DNA of 64,000 nt from NCBI RefSeq assembly GCF_003024195.1, contig NZ_KZ679047.1, positions 62,001-126,000 on the forward strand, given 5' to 3'. The notes under the pieces are model-generated. The model was not told where the DNA came from. It saw only the letters and a program-made list of their open reading frames with translations, and did not search any database. A program made the translations under genes and the position numbers. Shown here in pieces: positions 26,960 to 36,953 of this stretch (positions within the stretch are counted from its first letter, which is position 1; each line of letters begins with the position of its first letter). This DNA comes from Streptomyces dioscori (GTDB lineage: Bacteria > Actinomycetota > Actinomycetes > Streptomycetales > Streptomycetaceae).

Positions 26960-27934
26960 CTACGGCAATCGTTCACGCCCCTCCGGCTCCGGCCCGCCGG
27001 GAAACACGGGCCGAGCCCAAGCCGGAGGCAAGGGCGGAGCCCAAGCCCGTTCAGGCTCCCCCACCACCGCCGCCCGCAACGCCGCGACAAACGCGAGACA
27101 CGACCCGTACCGGTCGTCGGGACTCTTGGCGAGAGCCTTCGCCAGGACACCGTCGACGCCCGGGGCGAGATCGGGCCGCTGCCCGGACACCGCCGGCGGC
27201 ACGTCGTACTGGTGCGCCCACAACAGCGCCATGTCGTCGTCGCGCTGGAACGGCGGCCCGCCCGCGAGGGTCTCGTACACGACGCAGGCGAGGCTGTAGA
27301 CGTCACAGCGGCCGTCGACCGGACGCCCGGAGATCTGCTCGGGCGCCACGTAGTCGAGCGTGCCGACGAACTGGCCGACGGTCGTGAACCCGGTCAGGGA
27401 CAGCGACTTCTTCGTCAGCCCGAAGTCGGTGAGGTAGACGTGTTCGGGGTGATCGCTGTCCGTGCCCGCCGCGACCAGGATGTTGCCGGGTTTGACGTCC
27501 CGGTGGACCAGCCCGTGGTCGTGGGCGGCGTCTAGTGCGGACGCCACCTGCGCGGCGATGCGGGTGGCCGTCGTGATGGCCAACGGCCCTTCCTTGTCGA
27601 GGAGATGACGCAGGTCACGGCCCGCCACGTACCGCATGGCGATGTAGAGGACGCCGTCCGTCTCGCCCGCCTCGAAGACGGGCACGATGTGGGGGTGGTC
27701 GATCGCGGCGGCCACCCGTGACTCGTAGGTGAAGCGTTTGCGGAACGTGTCGTTGCGGGCGAGTTCCGGGGCGAGCAGTTTCAGGGCGACCGTGCGGTCC
27801 AGGCGCAGGTCCTTGGCACGGTAGACGACGGCCATGCCGCCCCGGCCGACCTCGCGCTCGATCCGGTAGCCCGCGACCTGCTTGCCGACCAGTCCGGAGG
27901 GCCGCGCCGCGTGCGGACCGGTGTCGTGCGCCAT
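26960..27934 (-). CDS. Soluble Ser/Thr protein kinase (Hanks type)
   Basis: 324 aa, ATG at 27934 overlapping the upstream stop as TGATG (a GTG at 27937 is also possible). It is a complete kinase: glycine loop GRGGMAVV (30-37), Lys52 (VALKLL), catalytic HRD 144-146 with VKPGN, DFG 170-172, APE 197-199. The activation loop holds TGFTTVGQFVGT, the usual autophosphorylation site. The chain ends soon after the kinase domain with a Pro-rich tail. There is no transmembrane helix or PASTA domain, so it is probably cytosolic. It is the last gene of a module with a PTxxV protein and a double-FHA ABC transporter. Confidence 0.94.
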   Translation of the reverse strand: MAHDTGPHAARPSGLVGKQVAGYRIEREVGRGGMAVVYRAKDLRLDRTVALKLLAPELARNDTFRKRFTYESRVAAAIDHPHIVPVFEAGETDGVLYIAMRYVAGRDLRHLLDKEGPLAITTATRIAAQVASALDAAHDHGLVHRDVKPGNILVAAGTDSDHPEHVYLTDFGLTKKSLSLTGFTTVGQFVGTLDYVAPEQISGRPVDGRCDVYSLACVVYETLAGGPPFQRDDDMALLWAHQYDVPPAVSGQRPDLAPGVDGVLAKALAKSPDDRYGSCLAFVAALRAAVVGEPERAWAPPLPPAWARPVFPGGPEPEGRERLP

Positions 27935-28920
27935 CACCGGTCACCGTGACCGGCACTGCCGCCGTCCCCCGCGACGAACCGGGTCGGTGCGTGCCGGATG
28001 CCTTCTCGGCCCCCGGGTGCTTCGGGCCCCACGTCTGCCGCACCCGGGGCGGGCCCCGGCTCACCGCCCGGCACGGCTTGAGCCGACTCCGGCACGGCAT
28101 GCCGCACGTCGCCTGCCGGCTCCGGTTCGGCGTTCCGCGCGGCCGGTGAGGGTTCCGGTCCCACGCCCGGCACGACCTGCGTGGGCGCGTGCCCTGCCGC
28201 GGCGGGCGGCGCGGAGCCGGGTGCCGCGGGGCCGGAAGGGGACGCGGCACCGGACGGGCCGGGACCCCGCACAACCTGCGTGGGCGCATGACCCCCCGCG
28301 GCGGGCGGCTCGCCGCCGGACGCCGCGGGATCGGGTGGAGGCGTGGTGTCGGCCGGGGCGGGGGTGGGCCCGGTGGGTGGGTCGGGTGGGAGGTCGGCAG
28401 TCGGTGGGTCCGGGCCGTCCGTCGTCGCGGACGGCGGCTCCCGTGTCGCGTACGTGGTCGCATGGGTGCCGTCGCAGTACACCCACCGCTCGTGCTCGGC
28501 CTCGTACAGCCAGACGGCCTCCCCCTCCAGGACGATCCCGGCCCGTATCCCCTTCGTCAGGTCGTGGAACGCCTGCAGGTCGAGGCGTCCGGCCGCCAGT
28601 TCCTCGACGTGCCGCCGGTAGCGGCGCAGCGTCTCCTCGGCGCGGGCCAGCAGCGGACGCGGATCGGCGGTGCGGGCCGGCGGCTGTCCGGCGGCGGGCG
28701 GGTCCTGCGGGACGGCGACCAGCAGCCGGCCGTCGACCCACGCGGACCAGCCGTTGGCGCACAGGACGTGCCCCCAGTCGCCGCGCCGCTCGACGAGCCG
28801 CACCGGCAGGAGGGCGTCGAGGGGCACGGTGGGCCGGACCGGGTCGGGGGCGTCCCAGGCAGCCATGCCGTCCCGCGGCACCACATGGGTGGGGCGGAAT
28901 CCGGGAGTGGTCGTCGTCAT
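27934..28920 (-). CDS. Hypothetical protein with SH3-like N-terminus and four PTxxV motifs
   Basis: 328 aa with no signal or membrane helix. Residues about 35-70 (LLPVRLVERRGDWGHVLCANGWSAWVDGRLLV) resemble an SH3b-type fold. Residues 85-165 are alpha-helical and conserved-looking (WLYEAEHERWVYCDG). The remaining half is Pro/Gly/Ala-rich disorder carrying HAPTQVVRG (211), HAPTQVVPG (244) and HAPTRFVAG (310); the N-terminus has RPTHVVPRDG (9). Each Thr has Val at +3, the FHA phosphothreonine preference. The gene sits between the FHA transporter and the kinase and overlaps the kinase start. It may be a kinase-dependent adaptor (inference). Confidence 0.8.
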   Translation of the reverse strand: MTTTTPGFRPTHVVPRDGMAAWDAPDPVRPTVPLDALLPVRLVERRGDWGHVLCANGWSAWVDGRLLVAVPQDPPAAGQPPARTADPRPLLARAEETLRRYRRHVEELAAGRLDLQAFHDLTKGIRAGIVLEGEAVWLYEAEHERWVYCDGTHATTYATREPPSATTDGPDPPTADLPPDPPTGPTPAPADTTPPPDPAASGGEPPAAGGHAPTQVVRGPGPSGAASPSGPAAPGSAPPAAAGHAPTQVVPGVGPEPSPAARNAEPEPAGDVRHAVPESAQAVPGGEPGPAPGAADVGPEAPGGREGIRHAPTRFVAGDGGSAGHGDR

Positions 28921-28938
28921 CGCGTCCGGCTCCCCCTC

Positions 28939-31275
28939 CTACTTCCGCATGACCGCGGGTTCGTGCCGTCTGAGCAGCCGGGCCACGAGACAGCCGAAGA
29001 CGGCCGAGAGGACGATGAGCATGCCCATGTTGAGCAGCCACACCCCGGCCGAGTGCCGGAACAGCGGGTCGGCGGTCAGGTCGCCCGGGACGAGCCGGGC
29101 CAGGCCGACCGTGCCGGCCATGGCGCCGAGCGCCCAGCGCGACGGCACCAGCCACGACAGCTGTTCGACGCCGGGGACGCCGTCGAGTTTCAGCAGCGCG
29201 CCGCAGAACACGACCTGCACGATGGCGAGGAGCACGAGCAGCGGCATCGTGACCTCTTCCTTGCGTACCAGCGCGGAGACGAGGAGCCCGAGCATCATCG
29301 CGGTGAAGGCGAGCAGGGCCACGGCGACCGTGATCTCGACGAGGGGCGGCAGCAGGACACCCTCACCACCGGGCGCGTTCAGGTCGACGCCGAACAGGGC
29401 CACCAGCGTCAGGACGACGGCCTGGAGCACGGTGACCGTGCCGAGGACGACGACCTTGGACATCAGGTACGCCGATCTGGACAGCCCGACGGCCCGTTCC
29501 CGCTGGTAGATCACCCGTTCCTTGACGAGTTCGCGCACGGCGTTGGCCGCGCCCGTCAGGACTCCGCCGACGCAGAGGATGAGCAGCGCGTTCATCGCGG
29601 TCTCCTGCGTGAGCCTGCTGCCCGCCAGGGCCCGGGCCATCGCTCCCATGACGAAGGGCAGGGCGATCATGATGGCGAGGAAGGTGCGGTCGGCGCCGAG
29701 CGCGGCGGCGTACCGGCGTACGAGGGTGCCCAGCTGCGAGCCCCAGCTCTGCGCCTTGGGCGGCCGGGGGAACGTACCGGGTGCGGGCGCGGCCTGTGGG
29801 AGGTGCGGCTGGGTGGAGGCGTTCACGATGTACTGGCGGTGCTGGACCGACGCGCGGTAGTCGCCGGCCCAGTCCCTCTCCCGGTCCCGTTCGAACGCTT
29901 CGAACGCTTCCGGCCACTGCTCGTACCCGAAGAAGGCGAGCGTCTCGTCGGGCGGCCCGTAGTAGGCGACCTTCCCGCCCGGCGCGAGGACGAGCAGCCG
30001 GTCGCAGACGTCGAGGCTGAGCACACTGTGGGTGACGACCACGACGGTCCGCCCGTCGTCGGCGAGGCCGCGCAGCATGTGCATCACGGAGCGGTCCATG
30101 CCGGGGTCGAGACCCGAGGTCGGTTCGTCGAGGAAGAGCAGGGACGGCTTGGTGAGCAGTTCGAGGGCCACGCTGACGCGTTTGCGCTGGCCGCCGGAGA
30201 GGCTGTGGATGGGCTGCCGGGCACGCTGTTCGAGACCGAGCTCGCGGATGACCTCGTCGACGCGGGCCTCGCGCTCAGCCCTGGCGGTGTCCTGGGGGAA
30301 GCGCAGCTCGGCGGCGTACGTGAGGGCGCGCCGCACGGTGAGCTGGGCGTGCAGGATGTCCTCCTGCGGTACGAGGCCGATGCGGCGGCGCAGCTCGGCG
30401 TAGTCGCGGTAGAGGTCGCGGCCGTCGTACAGGACCGTGCCCCGGTCGGCGGGGCGCAGTCCGGTCAGGGCGTTGAGGAGGGTGGACTTGCCCGCGCCGC
30501 TGGGTCCGACGACGGCCAGCAGGCATTTCTCGCCGACGGGGAAGGAGATCCCGTCGAGGAGCGTCCTGCGGCCCCGGTCGACGGCGACGACGAGGTCCTG
30601 GACGTCGAGCGAGACCTCGCCGGTGTCGACGTACTCCTGGAGTTGGTCGCCGACCAGGCAGAACGCCGAGTGTCCGATGCCGACGATGTCGCCCGCGTCG
30701 ATCCGGGCGCGGGTGACGGGCCGGCCGTTGAGGAACGTGCCGTTGTGGCTGCCCAGGTCGGCGATCTCGTACGTCCCGTCCGGCAGCGCGCGCAGCTCCG
30801 CGTGGCGCCGGGAGACGCCGAGGTCGTCGACGACGAGGTCGTTGTCGCCGCCGCGGCCGATACGGACGGTGCGGGCGGGCAGCGGTCGCACGGTGGTGGG
30901 CTGCCGGAAGGTGCCGGTCGCGGCGGGCACGGAGACGACCGAGGGCCGCTCGGGGGCGGGCGGGGGCCGGTCGGCGAGCACGGCGCGCGGGCCGTCGGCG
31001 AGGGCGCCGAAGCGGATGACGCTGCCGGCTCCGACGTCCCACTCGTGGACACGGCGGCCGTCGGCGTACGTGCCGTTCGTGCTGTTCTCGTCCTCCAGCG
31101 TCCAATGGTCGGTGCCCGGCCGCAGCACAGCGTGGTGCCAGGAGACCCGGGCGTCCTCGATGACGATGTCGCAGAGCGGGTCCCGGCCGACGTGGTACTC
31201 GTGGTCCGGGATCATCACCGTGGAGCCCGTCTCCGTTTCGAGGACGAGTTCGGGCACCGCCGACCGCTCTCCCAT
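28939..31275 (-). CDS. Double-FHA ABC transporter (ATPase plus ABC2 membrane domain)
   Basis: 778 aa. FHA1 spans residues about 28-90 (HVGRDPLCDIVIEDARVSWHH, NSTNGTY). FHA2 spans 138-205 (GRGGDNDLVVDDLGVSRRHAE, SHNGTFLNG). The ATPase follows with Walker A GPSGAGKST (257-265), signature LSGGQ (359-363) and Walker B LLFLDEPTSGLD (379-390). The C-terminal half is an ABCG/ABC2-like membrane domain with about six helices. The order FHA-FHA-ATPase-membrane matches Mycobacterium tuberculosis Rv1747, which is regulated by kinase PknF. The first gene of the module, it ends 18 bases before the next. Confidence 0.95.
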   Translation of the reverse strand: MGERSAVPELVLETETGSTVMIPDHEYHVGRDPLCDIVIEDARVSWHHAVLRPGTDHWTLEDENSTNGTYADGRRVHEWDVGAGSVIRFGALADGPRAVLADRPPPAPERPSVVSVPAATGTFRQPTTVRPLPARTVRIGRGGDNDLVVDDLGVSRRHAELRALPDGTYEIADLGSHNGTFLNGRPVTRARIDAGDIVGIGHSAFCLVGDQLQEYVDTGEVSLDVQDLVVAVDRGRRTLLDGISFPVGEKCLLAVVGPSGAGKSTLLNALTGLRPADRGTVLYDGRDLYRDYAELRRRIGLVPQEDILHAQLTVRRALTYAAELRFPQDTARAEREARVDEVIRELGLEQRARQPIHSLSGGQRKRVSVALELLTKPSLLFLDEPTSGLDPGMDRSVMHMLRGLADDGRTVVVVTHSVLSLDVCDRLLVLAPGGKVAYYGPPDETLAFFGYEQWPEAFEAFERDRERDWAGDYRASVQHRQYIVNASTQPHLPQAAPAPGTFPRPPKAQSWGSQLGTLVRRYAAALGADRTFLAIMIALPFVMGAMARALAGSRLTQETAMNALLILCVGGVLTGAANAVRELVKERVIYQRERAVGLSRSAYLMSKVVVLGTVTVLQAVVLTLVALFGVDLNAPGGEGVLLPPLVEITVAVALLAFTAMMLGLLVSALVRKEEVTMPLLVLLAIVQVVFCGALLKLDGVPGVEQLSWLVPSRWALGAMAGTVGLARLVPGDLTADPLFRHSAGVWLLNMGMLIVLSAVFGCLVARLLRRHEPAVMRK

Positions 31276-31352
31276 GCCTGAATTCTAGCTATTCACCCAC
31301 ATATGCGCCTGCTGCGGGCATGGAGGCCGGCTCACCGGGCACGGGGGTCGAT

Positions 31353-31763
31353 TCAGGCGGCCGGGACGGACAGGAAGGGCAGGGTCCGCTGCATCCGCAG
31401 GGCGTCGACCGACTCCGCGAGCAGTTCGTACTCCGTGGTCTCGTCGCTCGTGGCGATGCGCACCAGATGCCCGGCGGCCAACTCCTCGGCGGTCAGCTCC
31501 TGTTGGGCGTCGTCGCCGCACCACCCGCGCAGCAGGCCGGGCACATCGGGGGTCGAGCCCGCGACGGGCGCCATCGAGTTCGGCGGGAAGTAGGGGGCGT
31601 CGGGATCGGGGTCGAGGCGCTCGGCGATCCAGGACGCGCGGTCCCGTAACCACCACATGGCCAGAGCCAGGGTGGGCGCCCGGTAGGTGCCGAGCGGTAC
31701 ACCGACCCACATTCCGCCACAGACTCCGTACGCGGTGACGTGGCACAGGAATTCATCGTGCAC
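31353..31763 (-). CDS. Small hypothetical protein
   Basis: 136 aa from GTG 31763, chosen for the GGGGGA six bases upstream; the open frame reaches 31922 without support. The N-terminus has FLCHVTAYGVCGGMWVG with two Cys, then LALAMWWLRDRASWIAERLDPDPDAPYFP and an acidic C-terminal helix region (TAEELAAGHLVRIATSDETTEYELL). I do not recognise the family. It is transcribed towards the FHA transporter with a 77-base gap and may be upstream in the same unit. Confidence 0.65.
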   Translation of the reverse strand: MHDEFLCHVTAYGVCGGMWVGVPLGTYRAPTLALAMWWLRDRASWIAERLDPDPDAPYFPPNSMAPVAGSTPDVPGLLRGWCGDDAQQELTAEELAAGHLVRIATSDETTEYELLAESVDALRMQRTLPFLSVPAA

Positions 31764-32042
31764 GATCACTCCCCCATCGCATCCGCTCGCCGCCTGTCGG
31801 CCTCTCTTTCCGGTCTTTCTCGCGGCTCGTTCCGGCGTGCACCGTGGCGCTGTTCCGAGGAGTGGTGAAGGGTGAATTGCCCTAGCCTTCGAGTATCGCC
31901 ACTCCTGACACAGTGTCACCATGGCTTTCTGGCCAGTCTCTTGGCATATTCGGGCTCTGGTCTGGCCGAAACGGCTCGGCCCGTGCCTGTCGGTACGGCG
32001 AAAGGTATTCGGCTTCCTGGGCCGAGTACCGCCGCCCCTTCA

Positions 32043-32215
32043 GGGGCGCGGGGAACGGCGCGGCCAGCCCCCACACACCCGCAGCCGACCAACCACACCC
32101 ACCCCCACAAGGGGCGCGGGGAACTGCGCGACCGACCCCCACCACCGGCCCACAGCCGACCGACCACGCCCACCCCCACAAGGGGCGCGGGGAACTGCGC
32201 GACCGGCCCCCACCG
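32043..32215. repeat. Three tandem copies of the GGGGCGCGGGGAAC element
   Basis: Cores GGGGCGCGGGGAACNGCGCG begin at about 32043, 32111 and 32182, spaced 68 and 71 bases, separated by CCCACCCC/AGCCGACCAACCAC-type spacer repeats. The first copy has a hairpin CGCCCCTTCAGGGGCG. The array is downstream of the aldo/keto reductase stop (32266). The whole 31764-32265 interval holds no convincing gene. Confidence 0.85.
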
Positions 32216-32265
32216 GCCCGCAGCCAAACACCCACGCCCCACACCCCCACACCCCAAGCGGAGCG

Positions 32266-33258
<993 letters not shown>

Positions 33259-33283
33259 CGCGTTCTCCAGAGGGGTCGGTACG

Positions 33284-33303
33284 GAGTGGACCGCTGTCCA
33301 CTC
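33284..33303. promoter_or_regulatory. Palindromic operator candidate between reductase and LysR gene
   Basis: GAGTGGAC-CGCT-GTCCACTC is a perfect 8-base inverted repeat with a 4-base centre, placed 26 bases upstream of the reductase start and 69 bases before the LysR start. Position and symmetry suit a regulator site, though LysR boxes more often read T-N11-A. Confidence 0.55.
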
Positions 33304-33371
33304 TCGCCTGCCCCACCGGCAGTGGTCCAACAGGAGAATCGGATGGGATTCAGCGGATACGCTTCTCAATC

Positions 33372-34292
33372 ATGGAATTGCGCCATCTTCAGCACTTCGT
33401 CGCGGTCGCCGAGGACCAGCACTTCACCCGGGCGGCCGAACGCCTCATGGTGTCGCAGTCCGGCCTGTCCGCCTCCATCCGGGCCCTGGAGCGCGAGCTG
33501 CGCGCCCCGCTGTTCGTCCGCACCACCCGCCGCGTCACGCTCACCGAGGCCGGGCGGGCCCTGCTGACCGAGGCGGAGCGGATCCTGGCGCAGGTCCGCG
33601 CGGCCCACGACGCGGTGGCCGCCGTGCAGGGCGTACTGCGCGGCACACTCTCGCTGGGCACCGAGCAGTGCATCGCGGGCGTGCACGTGGCCCCCTTGCT
33701 GGCCGAGTTCCGCAGACGGCATCCGGACGTCGAGATCCGGCTGCGGCAGGCCGGCTCGGGCGCGCTCGCGGAGGACGTCGCCGCGGGCCGGCTGGACCTG
33801 GCGTTCGCCGTGACGACCCGCGCCGACACGGAGCAGCTGCGCAGCCTGCCGCTGACGCGCGAGCCCATGACCGTCGTCTGCCATCCCTCGCACCGGCTGG
33901 CGGGCGGCGGCCCCGTCACCCCGTACGAGCTGGGCGGCGAGGCCTTCGTCGACTTCCATCCCGACTGGGGTCCGCGGCGCACCACCGACGCGGCCTTCGC
34001 GGCGGCCCGGGTGCAGCGCACCGTCACCCTGGAGGTGAACGACGTGCACAGCCTGCTCGACCTCGTCGAGGAGGGCCTCGGCATCGCCGTCGTGCCGCGC
34101 CACTTCGCCCACAAGCGTCCTGCCCTCCCGGCCCTCCCGCTGAAGGCCGACACCGAGACGCCGTACGAGACGGTCGCGATGCTGCCGCCGCCGGAGGCGA
34201 CCAGCCCGGCGGCGCGGGCGTTCATGTCCCTGCTCGACACGGAGGTTCTGGCCGTCGAGACGGTCGGCTCATCGGCCAGGATCAGCGGTTAG
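33372..34292 (+). CDS. LysR-family transcriptional regulator
   Basis: 306 aa. The N-terminal winged helix MELRHLQHFVAVAEDQHFTRAAERLMVSQSGLSASIRALE is diagnostic; the effector domain follows (residues about 90-295, GTLSLGTEQCIAGVHVAPLL, LVEEGLGIAVVPRHF). I use the ATG at 33372, not the longer frame from 33246 that would overlap the operator and the divergent gene. Probable regulator of the aldo/keto reductase. Confidence 0.93.
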   Translation: MELRHLQHFVAVAEDQHFTRAAERLMVSQSGLSASIRALERELRAPLFVRTTRRVTLTEAGRALLTEAERILAQVRAAHDAVAAVQGVLRGTLSLGTEQCIAGVHVAPLLAEFRRRHPDVEIRLRQAGSGALAEDVAAGRLDLAFAVTTRADTEQLRSLPLTREPMTVVCHPSHRLAGGGPVTPYELGGEAFVDFHPDWGPRRTTDAAFAAARVQRTVTLEVNDVHSLLDLVEEGLGIAVVPRHFAHKRPALPALPLKADTETPYETVAMLPPPEATSPAARAFMSLLDTEVLAVETVGSSARISG

Positions 34293-34621
34293 TTGGCCGA
34301 AAATGCACCCCACTGATCGATGCTGACGAAGTTTCGAACAGGGATCGCGGGCGGCAAAGCACATGAAAATGCCGACCGCCGCATGTCGGCGCGGAGTTGA
34401 CGGCAACTCAGTTCATCTACCACAGAGTCGTTTCCAGGTAGCCATTTCCCGACGATGTGAAGTCATCGGGGGGATCGGACCCCTGCCGGGCCCGAGAGCC
34501 AGGTCCGGTGACTAGCATGAGCGACGCGCTCGATCCGGAAGGCGGTCTGCCACCTTCCGTGTTCTCAGCGCCGTTTCACCTGTGGACGTACTCCTGCTCG
34601 CACGGACCGAGGGACCGCGGA
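34293..34621. other. Gap upstream of the conservon
   Basis: 329 bases with no supported gene; AT content is locally higher (about 34310-34440), suggesting the conservon promoter. A GTG at 34457 and an ATG at 34517 are in frame with cvnA but lack family-like sequence. Confidence 0.5.
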
Positions 34622-36406
34622 ATGCCAGTGCCTGCTCGCCCCCGTCAGCGCCGATCTGCGCAGAAGACGGGTTCCACTCCGGTCGTGTTCCCCGCGGTCC
34701 TGGTCGTCACGGCCGCGGGTGCCGGAGCGGCCGTCGGCCTCGCCCCCGAGGGAGCCCGCCCCTGGGTGGCGGGCACGGCGATCGCCGCCTGGGGCTGCAT
34801 AGCGGCCGTCGTCGCCTTCACCTCCGCCCGGTTGCGCAAGGCCCACCGCCAGACGGTGTCGCGCACCGGCGAACTGGAGATGACCAAGAACAACTGGAGC
34901 CAGCACGGCGCCGAGACGGACCAGCTGGTCAACGTGACCCTGCCGGCGGTGGCCGAGCAGCTGAAGAACGGCGTCGGCGCCGACAAGGTCCTGGCCGGGC
35001 TCCCCACCCCCTCCGACCCGTATCTGCGCCGGATGCTGCACGTCTTCACCACCGAGGTCGCCCAGTCCGTACGGCGGACCACCGACGCACAGTCGGACCT
35101 CGACATGATGCGGCGCGAACTGGCCCTGGGGACGCAGGAACTCGAACGCCTGACCAACGACACGCTGCCCGCCGCGGTGTCCCTGCTGCGCGAGGGCAGT
35201 TCGGCCGACACCGTGCTCGCCAAGCTCGACTGGCCGAGCAACCCGCTGCTGCGCTCGCCCGCGGAATCGTTCATCCGTGAACTGGCGTACAGCGAGCGCC
35301 GGTCCGCCGCCGCCCAGGCCGCCTCCGCGAAGGCGCTCAGCCGGGTCCAGGCCAAGACCGTCGGCATGCTCGCCGACCTCCGCGACATGCAGGACCGTCA
35401 CGGCGGCGAGATCTTCGGCGATCTGCTGCGCCTGGACCACAGCACCTCCCAGCTCGGTCTCATGACCGACCGGCTCGCCCTGCTGATGGGCGGTCGCTCC
35501 AGCCGCGTGTGGAACAAGCCGATCGTCATGGAGAGCATCCTGCGCGGCTCCGTCGGCCGGATCGCGGCGTACCGGCGGGTGCGGCTGCACAACTCCAGCA
35601 AGGCCTCCATCGCGGGCTTCGCCGCCGAGGGCGTGATGCACCTGCTGGCCGAACTCATGGACAACGCCGCCAACTTCTCGCCGCCGATCGACGAGGTCCA
35701 CGTGTACGTGGAGGAGCGCAGCGCCGGTCTCGTCATCACCATCGAGGACAGCGGACTGAAGATGTCCGACGCCTCCATGCGCCGGGCCGAGGAGTCGGTG
35801 TCGGGGCAGGTCACCGACCTCGCCTCGCTCCAGGGCACCCGGCTGGGCCTGAGCGTGGTCGGACGGCTCGCCGCCAAGCACGGCATCAGCGTCAACTACC
35901 GGCCCTCCTCGCGCGGCGGCACCGGTGTCGTCGTCCTGCTGCCGCCCCAGCTGGTGGCCCAGCAGCGCGAGCCGGTCGGCCCCGAGCGTCCGCGCCCCGG
36001 CGCGGACCTCCCCACCGCCCCTCCGGCCGCCGCACCGGTCGCGCCCCCGGCCCCCGCGCCGGTCCCCGCCGCCGAGGAATCGTTTCCGGTACGCACTCCG
36101 CAGGCGACCGCGCCCGTGGACGAGGCTCCCCCGGTGGACATCCCCCGCCGGCGCGGCGCGGCCACTCCGGGCGGGCTGCCCGTCCGGGCTCCCGGCCGCA
36201 CCATGGCCGAGGCGGAACGGGGCCGGACGAAGAACGCTCCCGAGCCGTCCAGGGCGGAGCCCGACGCGAACGCTCCGGCGCGCGACGCCGGAAGCCGGTT
36301 CGGCGCCTTCCACCGCGGCCGGCACGCCGCCGGGACCACCGATGCCTCCCCCGCCGCTCCCGGCGAGGACACCGGACCCGGGACCGGACCCGAGGCGGCC
36401 GGCTAG
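34622..36406 (+). CDS. cvnA: Conservon sensor kinase-like protein (CvnA)
   Basis: 594 aa from ATG 34622 (GAGGGA seven bases upstream). Two N-terminal transmembrane helices (VVFPAVLVVTAAGAGAAVGLA and WVAGTAIAAWGCIAAVVAFT) flank a very short outer loop. A long helical region contains two related repeats (LPAVAEQLKNGVGADKVLAGLPTPSDPYLRRM and LPAAVSLLREGSSADTVLAKLDWPSNPLLRS). Then come the dimerisation-like LDHSTSQLGLMTDRLALLMGG and a HATPase_c domain (ELMDNAANFSPP, GTRLGLSVVGRLA, GGTGVVVLLPP). The tail is Pro-rich. In conservons CvnA acts with CvnB-D as a membrane-linked GTPase signalling complex. Confidence 0.93.
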   Translation: MPVPARPRQRRSAQKTGSTPVVFPAVLVVTAAGAGAAVGLAPEGARPWVAGTAIAAWGCIAAVVAFTSARLRKAHRQTVSRTGELEMTKNNWSQHGAETDQLVNVTLPAVAEQLKNGVGADKVLAGLPTPSDPYLRRMLHVFTTEVAQSVRRTTDAQSDLDMMRRELALGTQELERLTNDTLPAAVSLLREGSSADTVLAKLDWPSNPLLRSPAESFIRELAYSERRSAAAQAASAKALSRVQAKTVGMLADLRDMQDRHGGEIFGDLLRLDHSTSQLGLMTDRLALLMGGRSSRVWNKPIVMESILRGSVGRIAAYRRVRLHNSSKASIAGFAAEGVMHLLAELMDNAANFSPPIDEVHVYVEERSAGLVITIEDSGLKMSDASMRRAEESVSGQVTDLASLQGTRLGLSVVGRLAAKHGISVNYRPSSRGGTGVVVLLPPQLVAQQREPVGPERPRPGADLPTAPPAAAPVAPPAPAPVPAAEESFPVRTPQATAPVDEAPPVDIPRRRGAATPGGLPVRAPGRTMAEAERGRTKNAPEPSRAEPDANAPARDAGSRFGAFHRGRHAAGTTDASPAAPGEDTGPGTGPEAAG

Positions 36407-36494
36407 ATCGCCCGGCCCTTCGCACAGCTCAGAGCTTCGCAAGCCCACCCCGCACTGATTCGCCGCACCCCGTTGGATTGGAGGAACGGGCCGG

Positions 36495-36953
36495 GTGACC
36501 ACCGACTGGTCATCACCCGCCCCGCCCATCATGGAGACCACTGACAACAGCCTCACCTGGCTCTTGATGAACCTCTTGGAGCGCACGCCGGGCACCCGCC
36601 ACGCACTCGTCCTGTCCCGGGACGGTCTGAAGCTGTGCTGGACGGAACACCTGACCCTGGACCAGGCCGACCAGCTGTCGGCGATCTGCTCCGGCATCCA
36701 GGCTCTCGCCCAGGGCGCGTCCGTGGAGTTCGGCGACGGAACCGGCGGTGTCCGGCACTCCATGACCGAGTTCCACGGAGGCCTCCTGTTCATCGTGGAG
36801 GCCGGCCAGGGCGCGCACCTCGCGCTCGTCGCCGAGGAGAGCGCCGACCCGGGCGTCGTCGGCCATCAGATGACCGAGCTGGTGGAGCAGATCGGTGACC
36901 ATCTGCGGGCCGAACCCCGTACACCCGTCACCACCAGGGGTGCCTCGGCGTGA
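36495..36953 (+). CDS. cvnB: Conservon roadblock/LC7 protein (CvnB)
   Basis: 152 aa from GTG 36495 with GGAGGA upstream. Residues about 18-125 form a Roadblock/LC7 domain (LTWLLMNLLERTPGTRHALVLSRDGL, GGLLFIVEAGQGAHLALVA). The fold resembles MglB, a GTPase-activating partner of small GTPases. Its stop overlaps the cvnC start (GTGA). Confidence 0.93.
   Translation: MTTDWSSPAPPIMETTDNSLTWLLMNLLERTPGTRHALVLSRDGLKLCWTEHLTLDQADQLSAICSGIQALAQGASVEFGDGTGGVRHSMTEFHGGLLFIVEAGQGAHLALVAEESADPGVVGHQMTELVEQIGDHLRAEPRTPVTTRGASA

Noticed and set aside
28189..31281. 1030-residue plus-strand open frame opposite the FHA transporter
   Set aside because: It is the codon-phase shadow of the real minus-strand genes: Glu/Gly/Val/Arg-biased, no domains, and it spans two real genes and a gap.
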